Part shown: in pieces, positions 8,453 through 16,700 of the stretch
Position numbering within the stretch: position 1 is the stretch's first letter
Layout: each line of letters begins with the position of its first letter
Source of the DNA: an uncultured Bacteroidales bacterium
GTDB taxonomy: Bacteria; Bacteroidota; Bacteroidia; Bacteroidales; Muribaculaceae
NCBI GenBank assembly: GCA_902787185.1
Contig: CADAFP010000014.1
Coordinates: 1-44,213 of the forward strand
DNA length: 44,213 bases
Direction of reading: 5' to 3'
Program-made: the position numbers and the translations under genes
The notes under the pieces: model-generated
Databases searched by the model: none
The model's input: only the letters and a program-made list of their open reading frames with translations
Told to the model about the DNA's origin: nothing

Positions 8453-8484
8453 TTTGGTATTATGGTGATTAATCGTTACCTTTG
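8453..8484 (+). promoter_or_regulatory. Promoter for the CYTH gene
   Basis: TTTG (8453-8456), 20 bases, TACCTTTG (8477-8484). The -7 box ends only eight bases before the ATG at 8493, so the transcript would be leaderless or nearly so. Confidence 0.75.
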
Positions 8485-8492
8485 CACTCGTT

Positions 8493-8972
8493 ATGGCAAT
8501 GGAGATTGAGAGAAAATTTCTTGTAAAGCATGAAGGCTTTAAGGATGAGGCCAGGTGCAAGACTCGCATCACGCAGGGTTACCTGAGTTCGGTGCCCGAG
8601 CGCACCGTGCGCGTCCGTGTCAAGGGCGACCAAGGGTTCATCACCATCAAGGGCAGCAGCAACGACACTGGAATGAGCCGCTATGAATGGGAGAAGCGCA
8701 TCCCTGTCGAGGAGGCCAGGGAACTGCTGCGGCTGTGCGAGCCCGGCATCATCGACAAGACGCGTTATCTGATTGATGCGGGGGAGTACACGTTTGAGGT
8801 CGATGTGTTCCACGGCGACAACGAGGGACTGATTATCGCCGAGATTGAGTTGCCCGACGAGGACGCCGCCTTTGAGCGTCCGGAGTGGTTAGGGCAGGAG
8901 GTCACTGGTGACAACCGGTATTACAATGCCATGCTCAGTTCCAATCCTTACCAGTCCTGGAAAAACGGATAG
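8493..8972 (+). CDS. CYTH-domain protein (inorganic triphosphatase / class IV cyclase fold)
   Basis: A 159-residue single-domain protein. It opens with the diagnostic ExExK motif (E4-I-E6-R-K8) and has the alternating basic and acidic strands of the triphosphate tunnel (RTVRVRVKG, ITIKG, KTRYLI, FEVDVF, IAEIELP). Bacterial single-domain CYTH proteins of this size usually hydrolyse tripolyphosphate or other triphosphates using divalent metals; the physiological substrate here is unknown. ATG at 8493 and at 8499 are both possible starts. It stands alone with its own promoter and faces a terminator that belongs to the opposing gene. Confidence 0.9.
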   Translation: MAMEIERKFLVKHEGFKDEARCKTRITQGYLSSVPERTVRVRVKGDQGFITIKGSSNDTGMSRYEWEKRIPVEEARELLRLCEPGIIDKTRYLIDAGEYTFEVDVFHGDNEGLIIAEIELPDEDAAFERPEWLGQEVTGDNRYYNAMLSSNPYQSWKNG

Positions 8973-9021
8973 CATCCATTGCCCATGCCGCAGTGCATTC
9001 CTCCGAAAAGAGCGTAAAAAA

Positions 9022-9054
9022 GGCAGCCCGTGAGGTGATACCCCATAGGCTGCC
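9022..9054 (-). terminator. Rho-independent terminator of the DUF2795 gene
   Basis: Stem GGCAGCC (9022-9028) with GGCTGCC (9048-9054). Read on the minus strand it is followed by TTTTT, so it terminates the 9083-9307 gene; it may also stop the convergent CYTH transcript. Confidence 0.85.
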
Positions 9055-9082
9055 GTTATTCTCTTGTGTTCTCTACTGGTAG

Positions 9083-9307
9083 TTAATACTCGTCAGGGTC
9101 GAAGAAGAAGTCGTCGTCGTTGGTCGGATAGTCGGGCCAGATGTCCTCGATGGACTCATAGGTATCGCCTTCGTCCTCAATTTCCTGTAAGTTTTCGATC
9201 ACTTCGAGAGGTGCGCCACTGCGCACGGCATAGTCGATGAGCTCGGCCTTGGTAGCGGGCCAGGGAGCGTCCTCGAGTTTTGTAGCCAATTCAAGTGTCC
9301 AATACAT
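9083..9307 (-). CDS. Small acidic DUF2795 protein
   Basis: A 74-residue, strongly acidic protein (MYWTLELATKLEDAPWPATKAEL..., ending DDDFFFDPDEY). The first 50 residues have the compact helical form of DUF2795, a family common in Bacteroidetes and of unknown function. No signal peptide or membrane segment. It has its own consensus promoter and terminator, so it is a single-gene transcript. Confidence 0.88.
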   Translation of the reverse strand: MYWTLELATKLEDAPWPATKAELIDYAVRSGAPLEVIENLQEIEDEGDTYESIEDIWPDYPTNDDDFFFDPDEY

Positions 9308-9361
9308 AGTCTTGTTGTGCTAATTTTTTCTATGAAATTATCCTGTTTCTTAAAAATTGCG

Positions 9362-9392
9362 CAAATTTAGTGCAAGTCGAGTTCATAACAAA
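9362..9392 (-). promoter_or_regulatory. Consensus promoter for the DUF2795 gene
   Basis: Minus strand: TTTG (9389-9392), 19 bases, TAAATTTG (9362-9369). The leader would be about 50 bases. Confidence 0.78.
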
Positions 9393-9468
9393 ATGAAAAA
9401 TGAAATTTTTCATCTTTTATAACGAGATGCCTCCAAAATTTATCCGACAATGATGCTATTTTTCAATT

Positions 9469-10023
9469 TTAGGCATCTTTGTCCCAGAAAATTTCCTCGA
9501 CCTGGTTGGTGATGTTGTTAAATCTTGCGAAAACGAAGAAGAAATCGCTCAAGCGGTTCAGGTATTCCAGCACCAGCGGCTCGACGTGGGCCGTGTGTGA
9601 CAGCGTCACGACGCGGCGCTCGGCGCGGCGGGTGACGGTGCGGCAGCGGTCGGCCGTTGCCGACAGACGCGAGCCGCCCGGCAGGATAAAGCCGCGCATG
9701 GGCGGCAACTGCTCGCTCATCTTGTCCATCATCGCCTCCAGTGCGGTGACATCGTCCTGTGTCAGTCCGTAGAGGGTGGCATCGTTGGCATCGTTGGCAA
9801 GGTAGGCACCGATGTTGAACAGTTTGTTTTGTGCCTTGCGCAGCAGGGCGATGATTTCGTGATTCTCGAGTTTGGTGCTGTGCAGCAGCACGCCGATGTT
9901 AGAATTCAACTCATCGACGGTACCGTAGGCCTCTACGCGCACGTCATCCTTGCTCACGCGGTTTCCGCTCACCAGTGAAGTGGTGCCGGCATCGCCAGTG
10001 CGGGTGTAAACTTTTCCTTTCAT
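9469..10023 (-). CDS. PduO-type ATP:cob(I)alamin adenosyltransferase
   Basis: A 184-residue cytosolic enzyme that transfers the adenosyl group of ATP to cob(I)alamin to make adenosylcobalamin. The N-terminal YTRTGDAGTTSL is the ATP-binding motif of PduO/MMAB enzymes, and the RCRTVTRRAERRV helix with the following NRLSDFFFV is typical of the C-terminal half. The ATG at 10023 (MKGKVYTRTGD) is preferred; starts up to 10074 add residues that do not look like the family. No cobalamin riboswitch was seen in the leader. Adenosylcobalamin probably serves methylmalonyl-CoA mutase elsewhere in the genome. Confidence 0.93.
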   Translation of the reverse strand: MKGKVYTRTGDAGTTSLVSGNRVSKDDVRVEAYGTVDELNSNIGVLLHSTKLENHEIIALLRKAQNKLFNIGAYLANDANDATLYGLTQDDVTALEAMMDKMSEQLPPMRGFILPGGSRLSATADRCRTVTRRAERRVVTLSHTAHVEPLVLEYLNRLSDFFFVFARFNNITNQVEEIFWDKDA

Positions 10024-10106
10024 AGTGGTTGTATCTTGTGTTGATGTTTTTTGTTTATTAATCATAACGGACAAAGGCCGCCAATGTTATACGCACGGGC
10101 AAGAAA

Positions 10107-10164
10107 CGTGCCATCATGCCAAGGACTGACGTAATGGCACGAATATCATTGCGGGACAAAGATA
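10107..10164 (-). promoter_or_regulatory. -7 box and leader hairpin upstream of the adenosyltransferase
   Basis: TATCTTTG on the minus strand at 10157-10164; no good -33 box was found. The transcript leader of about 125 bases contains a hairpin with arms CGTGCCA and TGGCACG (10107-10113 with 10135-10141). Confidence 0.55.
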
Positions 10165-10196
10165 GTGCCCCTGTTTTTCCCTTGTTGATGGTGGTG

Positions 10197-10292
10197 GGGG
10201 TTCGAGGCGGAGCCTCGAAATACATGGACAAACTGCAGCGAAAGGCGGGGGAAACTGCGGCGAAGGGCGGGGGAAACTGCGGCGAAAGGCGG
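10197..10292. repeat. Hairpin plus 22-bp tandem repeat element (copy 1)
   Basis: Perfect hairpin TTCGAGGC-GGA-GCCTCGAA (10201-10219), then ATACATGGACAAACTG, then a tandem repeat of 22 bases: units at 10230-10251, 10252-10273 and a partial unit 10274-10292 (AAACTGCRGCGAARGGCGGGG). A related element with the same layout lies at 33202-33252. Confidence 0.75.
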
Positions 10293-10310
10293 CCACGCCA
10301 AGGCGAGGCC

Positions 10311-10850
10311 CTACTGGACGGACTGGGTGAGGGTGGTGAGGAGTTGTTGAGAGGTGGTGACGGGGATGGTGCGGGCGAGGTTCTTGCCGCGGGCAAAGGG
10401 GGTGCCGGTCATGTGGGCGAACTGCTGGATGGTGGCATCGTACAGGCCGTCGAGGTTGGCGACGATGATGGGGCGGGGGTCGTCATTGCCGATGGTCATC
10501 ACGGCGAGGGTTGACATCCACTCGTCGAGGGTGCCGATGCCGCCGGGCAGGATGATGAACACGTCGCCATGCTCAATCATGTACTGCTTGCGGTCGCCCA
10601 GATTGGCGGTATAGACCACCTCGTCACACAGGGGGTCGATGCGGTGCCTGAACATCTCGGGGATCACTCCCACGACGTGACCGCCTGCTGCATGGACGGC
10701 AGCCGCGGTGATGTGCATCAGACCTGCATTGGAACCGCCATACAGGAGGGTGTGACCCTGTTGGCCAATCCATGTGCCCAAGTCGCGGGCCAATAGCTGG
10801 TATTTCTCCTCGAGTCCCTCCATGGAACTGCAATAGACGACAATCTTCAT
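10311..10850 (-). CDS. LOG-family nucleoside 5'-monophosphate phosphoribohydrolase (TIGR00730)
   Basis: A 179-residue Rossmann-fold protein with the two family signatures: GGSNAGLM near residue 40 and PGGIGTLDE near residue 101, which holds the catalytic Glu and phosphate-binding glycines. LOG (Lonely guy) proteins split nucleoside monophosphates such as AMP or cytokinin ribotides into base and ribose 5-phosphate; many were first annotated as lysine decarboxylases. It is the last gene of the minus-strand series that starts at 18186, separated from birA by a repeat-containing gap. Confidence 0.9.
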   Translation of the reverse strand: MKIVVYCSSMEGLEEKYQLLARDLGTWIGQQGHTLLYGGSNAGLMHITAAAVHAAGGHVVGVIPEMFRHRIDPLCDEVVYTANLGDRKQYMIEHGDVFIILPGGIGTLDEWMSTLAVMTIGNDDPRPIIVANLDGLYDATIQQFAHMTGTPFARGKNLARTIPVTTSQQLLTTLTQSVQ

Positions 10851-10852
10851 AG

Positions 10853-10891
10853 AGTTAACAGTTGACAGTTAATAGTTAACAGTTAATGGTT
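10853..10891. repeat. Degenerate intercistronic repeat (AGTTAACAGTT type)
   Basis: AGTTAACAGTTGACAGTTAA-TAGTTAACAGTTAATGGTT: four or five imperfect copies of a TTAACAGT-like unit filling the gap between birA and the LOG gene. Confidence 0.7.
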
Positions 10892-10899
10892 GATGTTTT

Positions 10900-11652
10900 T
10901 TAAAGGACGACTTCGTTGATGATGTGCTTGACCTGCTTGAAGAGGTAGTCGTGGGTGGTGCCGTCCTGGTGGCGCAGGGTGAGGGTGCCGTCGGGGGCAA
11001 TACCCGCCACGCTGGCCATGAAACGGTTGCCCGAGGCGTCCTCGTAGGGGTGCAACTGGCCGTCGTTGCGGTAGAGGGCCGCCATGTACTGGCGGTGCAA
11101 CTGTTCACGGGCATTGTCGCTGTCCAGCGCGTCCACGAGTTCCTCGATGTGTGAGCACACGCGCTTCAACAGGGTCATCAGGTCGTGTTGGCGTCCCGTG
11201 ATGTTGGTGAGGGAAACGGGGTTGGGGGCATCGCTCAAGAAACGCTCCTGGTTGACGTTGATGCCGATGCCCACGATGCTGGTGGCGATGTCGGTGCCGT
11301 CGAGCGAACTTTCAATCAACATGCCGCACACCTTCTTGTCCTGCCAATAGACATCGTTGGGCCACTTGACGGTGAAATGGTCGCCCGCCTCGGCTGTCAA
11401 CGCCTCGACGACGGCCAGGGCCGCCGCCTCGCTCAGGTAGAACTGGTCACGCGCCTTGACAGGTGGTCGCTTGAGCAGATGGGAAAACGTGAGGTTCTTG
11501 CCGTCCTCGCTCTCCCAGGAGTTGCCCTTCTGGCCCCGGCCTGCGGTCTGGCTGGGGGTATAAATCACCGTTCCGCCTGGCAGCGTCGCTGCCAAGCGGG
11601 ACAGGTAAGTGTTGGTGCTCGCCGTTTGGCTGACCTTGATGTAATGTGGCAT
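10900..11652 (-). CDS. birA: Biotin--[acetyl-CoA-carboxylase] ligase
   Basis: A 250-residue enzyme that activates biotin with ATP and attaches it to the biotin carrier protein. The biotinyl-AMP loop GRGQKGNSW lies near residue 38 and KWPNDVYW near 99; IVGIGINVN follows. There is no N-terminal helix-turn-helix, so it is a mono-functional (class I) ligase and not the biotin repressor. The C-terminal small domain (GIAPDGTLTLRHQDG) is present. It sits between tsaE and the LOG gene on the same strand. Confidence 0.95.
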   Translation of the reverse strand: MPHYIKVSQTASTNTYLSRLAATLPGGTVIYTPSQTAGRGQKGNSWESEDGKNLTFSHLLKRPPVKARDQFYLSEAAALAVVEALTAEAGDHFTVKWPNDVYWQDKKVCGMLIESSLDGTDIATSIVGIGINVNQERFLSDAPNPVSLTNITGRQHDLMTLLKRVCSHIEELVDALDSDNAREQLHRQYMAALYRNDGQLHPYEDASGNRFMASVAGIAPDGTLTLRHQDGTTHDYLFKQVKHIINEVVL

Positions 11653-11681
11653 TTTAGACCTTAGACTTTAGACCTTAGAGT
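11653..11681. repeat. Degenerate intercistronic repeat (TTAGACC type)
   Basis: TTTAGACCTTAGACTTTAG-ACCTTAGAG: three copies of a TTAGAC-like unit between tsaE and birA. Confidence 0.65.
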
Positions 11682-11688
11682 TTCTGTT

Positions 11689-12132
11689 TCAGTCGAGGGT
11701 GGGAAAGGTCATCTTGAGGGTTCGGCTGTTGTCCTCGTTGACGGTGATGTCCACGCGCACGGTGTCGTCGGGCAACAGGCCGTCGATGCGCTCGGGCCAC
11801 TCGATGAAGCATAAGGCACCGCTGTCGAAGTAGTCCTCGGCGCCCAGGTCAACAGCCTCTTCCTCCTTCTCGAGGCGGTAGCAGTCGAAGTGGTAAATCA
11901 GCTCGGCGGTGGCGTCGCTGCGGTACTCGTTGATGATGGCAAATGAGGGTGAGTTGGTCACGTCGCTCTCCACGCCCAGCTGCTTGCACAGCGCATTGAT
12001 GAAGGTGGTCTTGCCGGCGCCCATTTCGCCATAGAAGGCATAGACGGTCAAGTCGCCCATCTCGGTCATAAACTTGTAGGCGGCATCGTCGATGGCCTCC
12101 AGATTGGGAATCGGTATTTCGATTGTTTTCAT
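11689..12132 (-). CDS. tsaE: tRNA threonylcarbamoyladenosine biosynthesis ATPase TsaE
   Basis: A 147-residue ATPase needed with TsaB and TsaD to make the t6A modification of ANN-decoding tRNAs. The Walker A motif [10 protein letters not shown] is near residue 37; switch-like [12 protein letters not shown] and the IEWPERI motif are where TsaE proteins have them. The length is normal. It lies 46 bases downstream of porX, and in the same orientation as birA. Confidence 0.96.
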   Translation of the reverse strand: MKTIEIPIPNLEAIDDAAYKFMTEMGDLTVYAFYGEMGAGKTTFINALCKQLGVESDVTNSPSFAIINEYRSDATAELIYHFDCYRLEKEEEAVDLGAEDYFDSGALCFIEWPERIDGLLPDDTVRVDITVNEDNSRTLKMTFPTLD

Positions 12133-12178
12133 TATTTTATTTTTTTATGGCCGCGACTGAGTCGCGGCACGGTGAACC

Positions 12179-13723
12179 TTACTTGGGGGAGAGGGTTACG
12201 ATGGGCACGAGCATCTCTTCCATGGAGATGCCGCCGTGTTGGAACGTGTCGTTGTAATAGGAGACGTAGTAGTTGTAGTTGTTGGGATAGGCAAAGAAGT
12301 CGCGGTTCATCGCGAAGATGTAGGTGCTCGAGATGTTGGGAGCAGGCAGGCCCACACGCTTGGGCTGCTTGATCTCATAGACTTGCTTGCCGTTGTAGGT
12401 GAGGCTCTTGCCCACCTTGTAGCGCAGGTTGGTGTTGATGTTCTTGTCGCCGATGACGTTGATGGGGCGGTCCACCTTGATGGTGCCGTGGTCGGTGGTG
12501 AGCACGACCTTGTAACCGTTCTCGGCCATCATCTTGAAGATATCAAGCACGTTGGAGTTCTTGAACCAGGACACGGTCACCGAGCGGTAAGCCTCGTCGC
12601 TGTTGGCGAGCTCGCGTATCATCTTGGACTCGGTGCGAGCGTGTGAGAGCATATCGATAAAGTTGATTACCAGCACGTTGAGCTCATAGTTCTTGAACAT
12701 GCCGAAGTTCTGCATCAGTTTCTCGCCGGCAACGCTGTCGTTCATCTTGGTGTAAGAGAAATGCACCTTGCGGCGGTAGCGGTCGAGCAGCGTCTGGATG
12801 AGGGGTGCCTCGTTCAGGTTCTTGCCCTCCTCGCTTTCCTCATCGACCCACAGGTCGGGGAACATCTTCTCAATGTCCACGGGCATGAGTCCCGAGAAGA
12901 TGGCGTTGCGGGCATACTGTGTCGCGGTGGGCAGGATGGTGGTGTAGAGTTCCTCGCTCTCGATGTTGAAATAGTCGGCGAGCAGGGGGCTCACCATTCT
13001 CCACTGGTCGAGCCTGAAGTTGTCGATGACGACAAAGCACACCTTTTCGCCCTTGTCAAGACTGGGGAGGACCTTGGTCTTGAACAGCTCGTTGCTGCGC
13101 AGGGGGTGTTCGGGCTTGGTCATCCAGTCCTCGTAATTGCGCTTGACGAACTTGGCGAAAGCGTTGTTGGCATCCACCTTCTGCATCCTGAGCATCTCGT
13201 CCATGTTGGTGTCGGTATTGGACAAGGTGAGTTCCCAGCGGACGAGGGTGGAGTAGAGCTCATACCAGTCCTCGATGGTCTGTGCCGAGTTAATCATCTG
13301 GCCGATGCGCATGAATTCCTGCTGGTAGTCGCCTGTTACCTTCTCGGCGATGAGCGCGTCGCTGTGCAGGTTCTTCTTGATGGACGAGAGAATCTGCATG
13401 GGGTTGACCGGCTTGATGAGATAGTCGGCGATTTCGCCGCCGATGGCCTGGTTCATGATGTTCTCCTCCTCGCTCTTGGTAATCATGATGACCGGGACAT
13501 TGGGCTGCATGATTTTGATGCGCTGCAGGGCCTCGAGTCCGCTGATGCCTGGCATGTTCTCGTCCAGGATGATGAGGTTGAAGATCTGGTTGCTCAGCAT
13601 GTCGATGGCGTCGCGGCCGTTGGTGACGGTATCCACCTCATAGCCCTTGTTCTCGAGGAACAGGATGTGGGGCTTCAACAGGTCGATCTCGTCATCGGCC
13701 CAGAGAATTCTTTCTTTGCTCAT
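12179..13723 (-). CDS. porX: T9SS response regulator PorX (receiver + PglZ domain)
   Basis: A 514-residue two-domain protein. Residues 1-120 are a receiver domain with D10/D11, phospho-acceptor D54 (LDENMPG), T82 and K104. Residues about 200-510 are an alkaline-phosphatase-fold PglZ domain, with a metal-binding D234 region (VVIDNFRLDQW), the TATQYARNA segment at 266-274 as candidate nucleophile site, and TTDHGT near 420. This fusion defines PorX, which with the PorY kinase controls type IX secretion genes in Porphyromonas and relatives. No DNA-binding domain is present. It starts 25 bases after the porW-like gene, so structural and regulatory T9SS genes are in one operon. Confidence 0.95.
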   Translation of the reverse strand: MSKERILWADDEIDLLKPHILFLENKGYEVDTVTNGRDAIDMLSNQIFNLIILDENMPGISGLEALQRIKIMQPNVPVIMITKSEEENIMNQAIGGEIADYLIKPVNPMQILSSIKKNLHSDALIAEKVTGDYQQEFMRIGQMINSAQTIEDWYELYSTLVRWELTLSNTDTNMDEMLRMQKVDANNAFAKFVKRNYEDWMTKPEHPLRSNELFKTKVLPSLDKGEKVCFVVIDNFRLDQWRMVSPLLADYFNIESEELYTTILPTATQYARNAIFSGLMPVDIEKMFPDLWVDEESEEGKNLNEAPLIQTLLDRYRRKVHFSYTKMNDSVAGEKLMQNFGMFKNYELNVLVINFIDMLSHARTESKMIRELANSDEAYRSVTVSWFKNSNVLDIFKMMAENGYKVVLTTDHGTIKVDRPINVIGDKNINTNLRYKVGKSLTYNGKQVYEIKQPKRVGLPAPNISSTYIFAMNRDFFAYPNNYNYYVSYYNDTFQHGGISMEEMLVPIVTLSPK

Positions 13724-13747
13724 GTGGTTGGTTTATATTGTTTTTAG

Positions 13748-16700
13748 TTAGTCGTTTTTCTTGCCAGGTCTTACTGACTTGCCCCTGGGTTTATCAGGGG
13801 TGGAGTTGTCGGGCGCCTTGGGTTCGGTGACCGTTTTGGGGTCAGCAGGTGCGTCAGGATTGTTGGGCACATTGGGATCAGCGGGAGGACTGGATACCGT
13901 GCCGTTGTTGGTGCCTCCGGCGCCGGCGTTCTTGCCACCACTGGGCTTATCCTTGTCTTTGTCCTTGTCTTTATCCTTATCCTTGTCCCTGGCTTGCTGC
14001 TGGCGCTCGGCTTGACGGTCCCTGCGTTCCTGCTCGCGTTCCCTTTGGCGGTCTTTGCGCTCTTGTTCGCGGGCTTTGGCGTCCTCCTTGCGCTGCTTGG
14101 CCTTCTCTTTGCGTTCGCGTTCACGTTCCTTGGCTTTTTCCTTACGTTCGCGCTCACGCTCCTTGGCCTGCTGCTTGCGTTCCTTGATCTTATTCTTGCG
14201 CTCCTGCTCCTTGGCCTTCTTGGCATCCTTCTTGGCCTGTTCAGCGGCCTTGTAGGCAGCCTTTGCCGAGTCTTCACGCCACTTGTAGTAGAAGTCGCGC
14301 TCTTTCTCTTTCTCCTTCTCGGCCTGCTCGATGGAGTCTTGCTCGGCAATCTCGGCTATGCGGTCGAGTTTGCGCTGGTGCTTCTGCTCCTTCTTGATGC
14401 TGTCCTCAATCTGCTTCTGTCGCTTGGCCTCGGCCTTCTCTCGGGCCTTTGCCTCACGTTCGAGCTGCTTGAGGTGCTCTTCCTCGGCCCGTTCTTGAGC
14501 CTTGAGTTCCTTCTCGCTCAATTGCGTCTGCGTACCCGATACGGTGGGCTTGTTGCGGTAGTCGCTGGCCTTGATCTGCTTGCGCTCAGCCTCTTGGCGG
14601 GCCTTCTCCTCGGCTTCGAGTCGGGCTTTCTCGGCAGCCTCGGCTTCGAGTCGAGCCTTCTCCTCAGCCTCAAGTCGAGCCTTCTCCTCGGCCTCTTCTA
14701 TGGCCTTGGCTTCGGCGTCACGTTTGGCCAGTTCGGCAGCTTCTCTCTCCATTTGCTCAGCCTCGAGACGAGCTTTCTCCCTGAGGGCTGCAGCCTCACG
14801 GTCGGCCTCGGCTTGTGCCTTAGCCTGGGCCTCGTCGAGTTCCTTCTTCTCCAGGTCGCTGTGCTCCTTGTCGTTCTTCTCCTCGAGATAGTTGAAGTAG
14901 TCCTCAAATGAGCGTCCCTCGTTCAACAGCAGGTTGAAGTTGTCCACGCTGATGATGACATAGTGAACCTGACGGGGGATGGTGATGGTCTTGTCCTGCT
15001 CAAACAGCGAGCGGTAATGGGTGGCTTCCTTGAAGTTGTCCATGCCCTTGACCACCATCAAGCCCAGTTCGCCGAAGTTCATCTGCTCAATGTCATAGTC
15101 CTTGACCTTGAAGGCGTTGAAGTTGTGTCGAGCCACCTCATAGAGCAGCATGTTGCCGTTGATGCTGTCGATGGGATACAGCAGGATGAAGACTTGTGGC
15201 TTGTCGTTATCCTCGGCAAACGGCGTGAACGCCTTCTCCAGCGCTTGAGGCGTGGTGTCGTTGCTCAGGCGTGTGGTCCACAACATGCCGCGCACGTTGC
15301 TGCCGCCACCCTCGAGTCGGCGCCCTTGATTGAGCTGCTTGACGATTTCAGATGCCGTGGGTGTGATGTCGGTCTGCGGGTAGCGCTGTAGCATATCCTT
15401 GAGCGTCTCCTGGAACTTGGCGTGGTCCTTCTCGGTGAGGTAGCTCAACGCGTCGATGAACATAAACTTGGGCATAATCTTGGACAGCGGGTACTTGCGC
15501 ATCATTTCGGCATAAGCCTCGTGTACGGCACTGTGGTTATTGGAGAGGTAGTTGGCGTAGGCTGCCTCGTACATGTTCTCCTGGTCACGGTTCATGTTCT
15601 TGAGGTTCTCCAGGTAGTTGGGATCCTGCATCGCTATGCCGTATTTGGATTCGGGGAAGCAGACGAGGATGCTGTCCCGATAGGGTGCCGCGTCGGCATC
15701 CTGCCCGTTGCGCATGTACATCATGTACATGTTATAATACACGTCCAGACGGTAGGTGTTGTCAGGATAATTCTCTAGCAACTGGTTGAACTCAAAGGCA
15801 GCCGCGTCATAGTCCTCCATCTTGTCCTTGAGGATAAGGCCCATATTGTACAGGCCCTCCTGGATGATCTCGTGGGCCGCCTGAATCTCTTCTTCGGTCT
15901 TGGGAATCTGTTTGAGGTAATATTCCTCGTAGTGCGGATCCTCGGCACGCTTGACAGCCTCAGGATCCACCTTGATGGTGTCACCGGTAATCACGTCCAC
16001 GACAACGCTGTCGCTGAGTGCCGCCATGGTGCTGTCGGCCTCCTCGTCATCGAACGAGAAGGTGTATTTGTTGTGGCGGCGCCAGTTGTCTTCCAACTTG
16101 CGGCTGCCCCATTGTTTCTGGAATTGCGTCTTACCGGCATTCTTGGTGCCCGCGTTGTAGAAGTACCACGAGTTGTCGGTATTGATAACGTTTGTAGGCG
16201 CGTTGTCTTGCAAATTGTTGCCTTGGGATGCCTGTTCGTTGAGGTACTCTGCGCGTTCAATACTATCTTTCTGCTCTTTCTCCTTCTTGACGAGTTCCTC
16301 GATAATCTTGGCGATGACCGCCCTCTGCTCCTCGGGAGTCATCTTTGCCAGCCTGAGCAGCGAGTCCTGCAGGGTGACATTCTGCGAGTAAACGGCGAGT
16401 TCATCGAGCACGTCGCTGCGCTTCTTGAGCATCTTGTAGTTGGGGTAGTCCTCGTTGACCTGGGTGATACCCTCGGCATAGCAGGGCTGCGCGTCGTCGT
16501 ACTGTCGCATGTCAAAGTAGAGGCCTCCCAGCGTCAACTGGCTGATGGCCTTGTCCACCTTGGCCTTTTCTTGGGGACTTTTCTCGATAGAGATCTTGTA
16601 GTTCTCGATGGCGGTAGCCGTGTCGCCGTGAGAGAGGTAGAGATTGCCGATGGCATAGTAGATCTGGTCCAGGTAGTCCTTGTTGCGGTCATAGCGCGTC

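Noticed and set aside
10024-10150. Cobalamin riboswitch upstream of the adenosyltransferase
   Set aside because: The leader is long enough to be suspicious but lacks a recognisable B12 box and the expected junction elements; only a single hairpin is visible.
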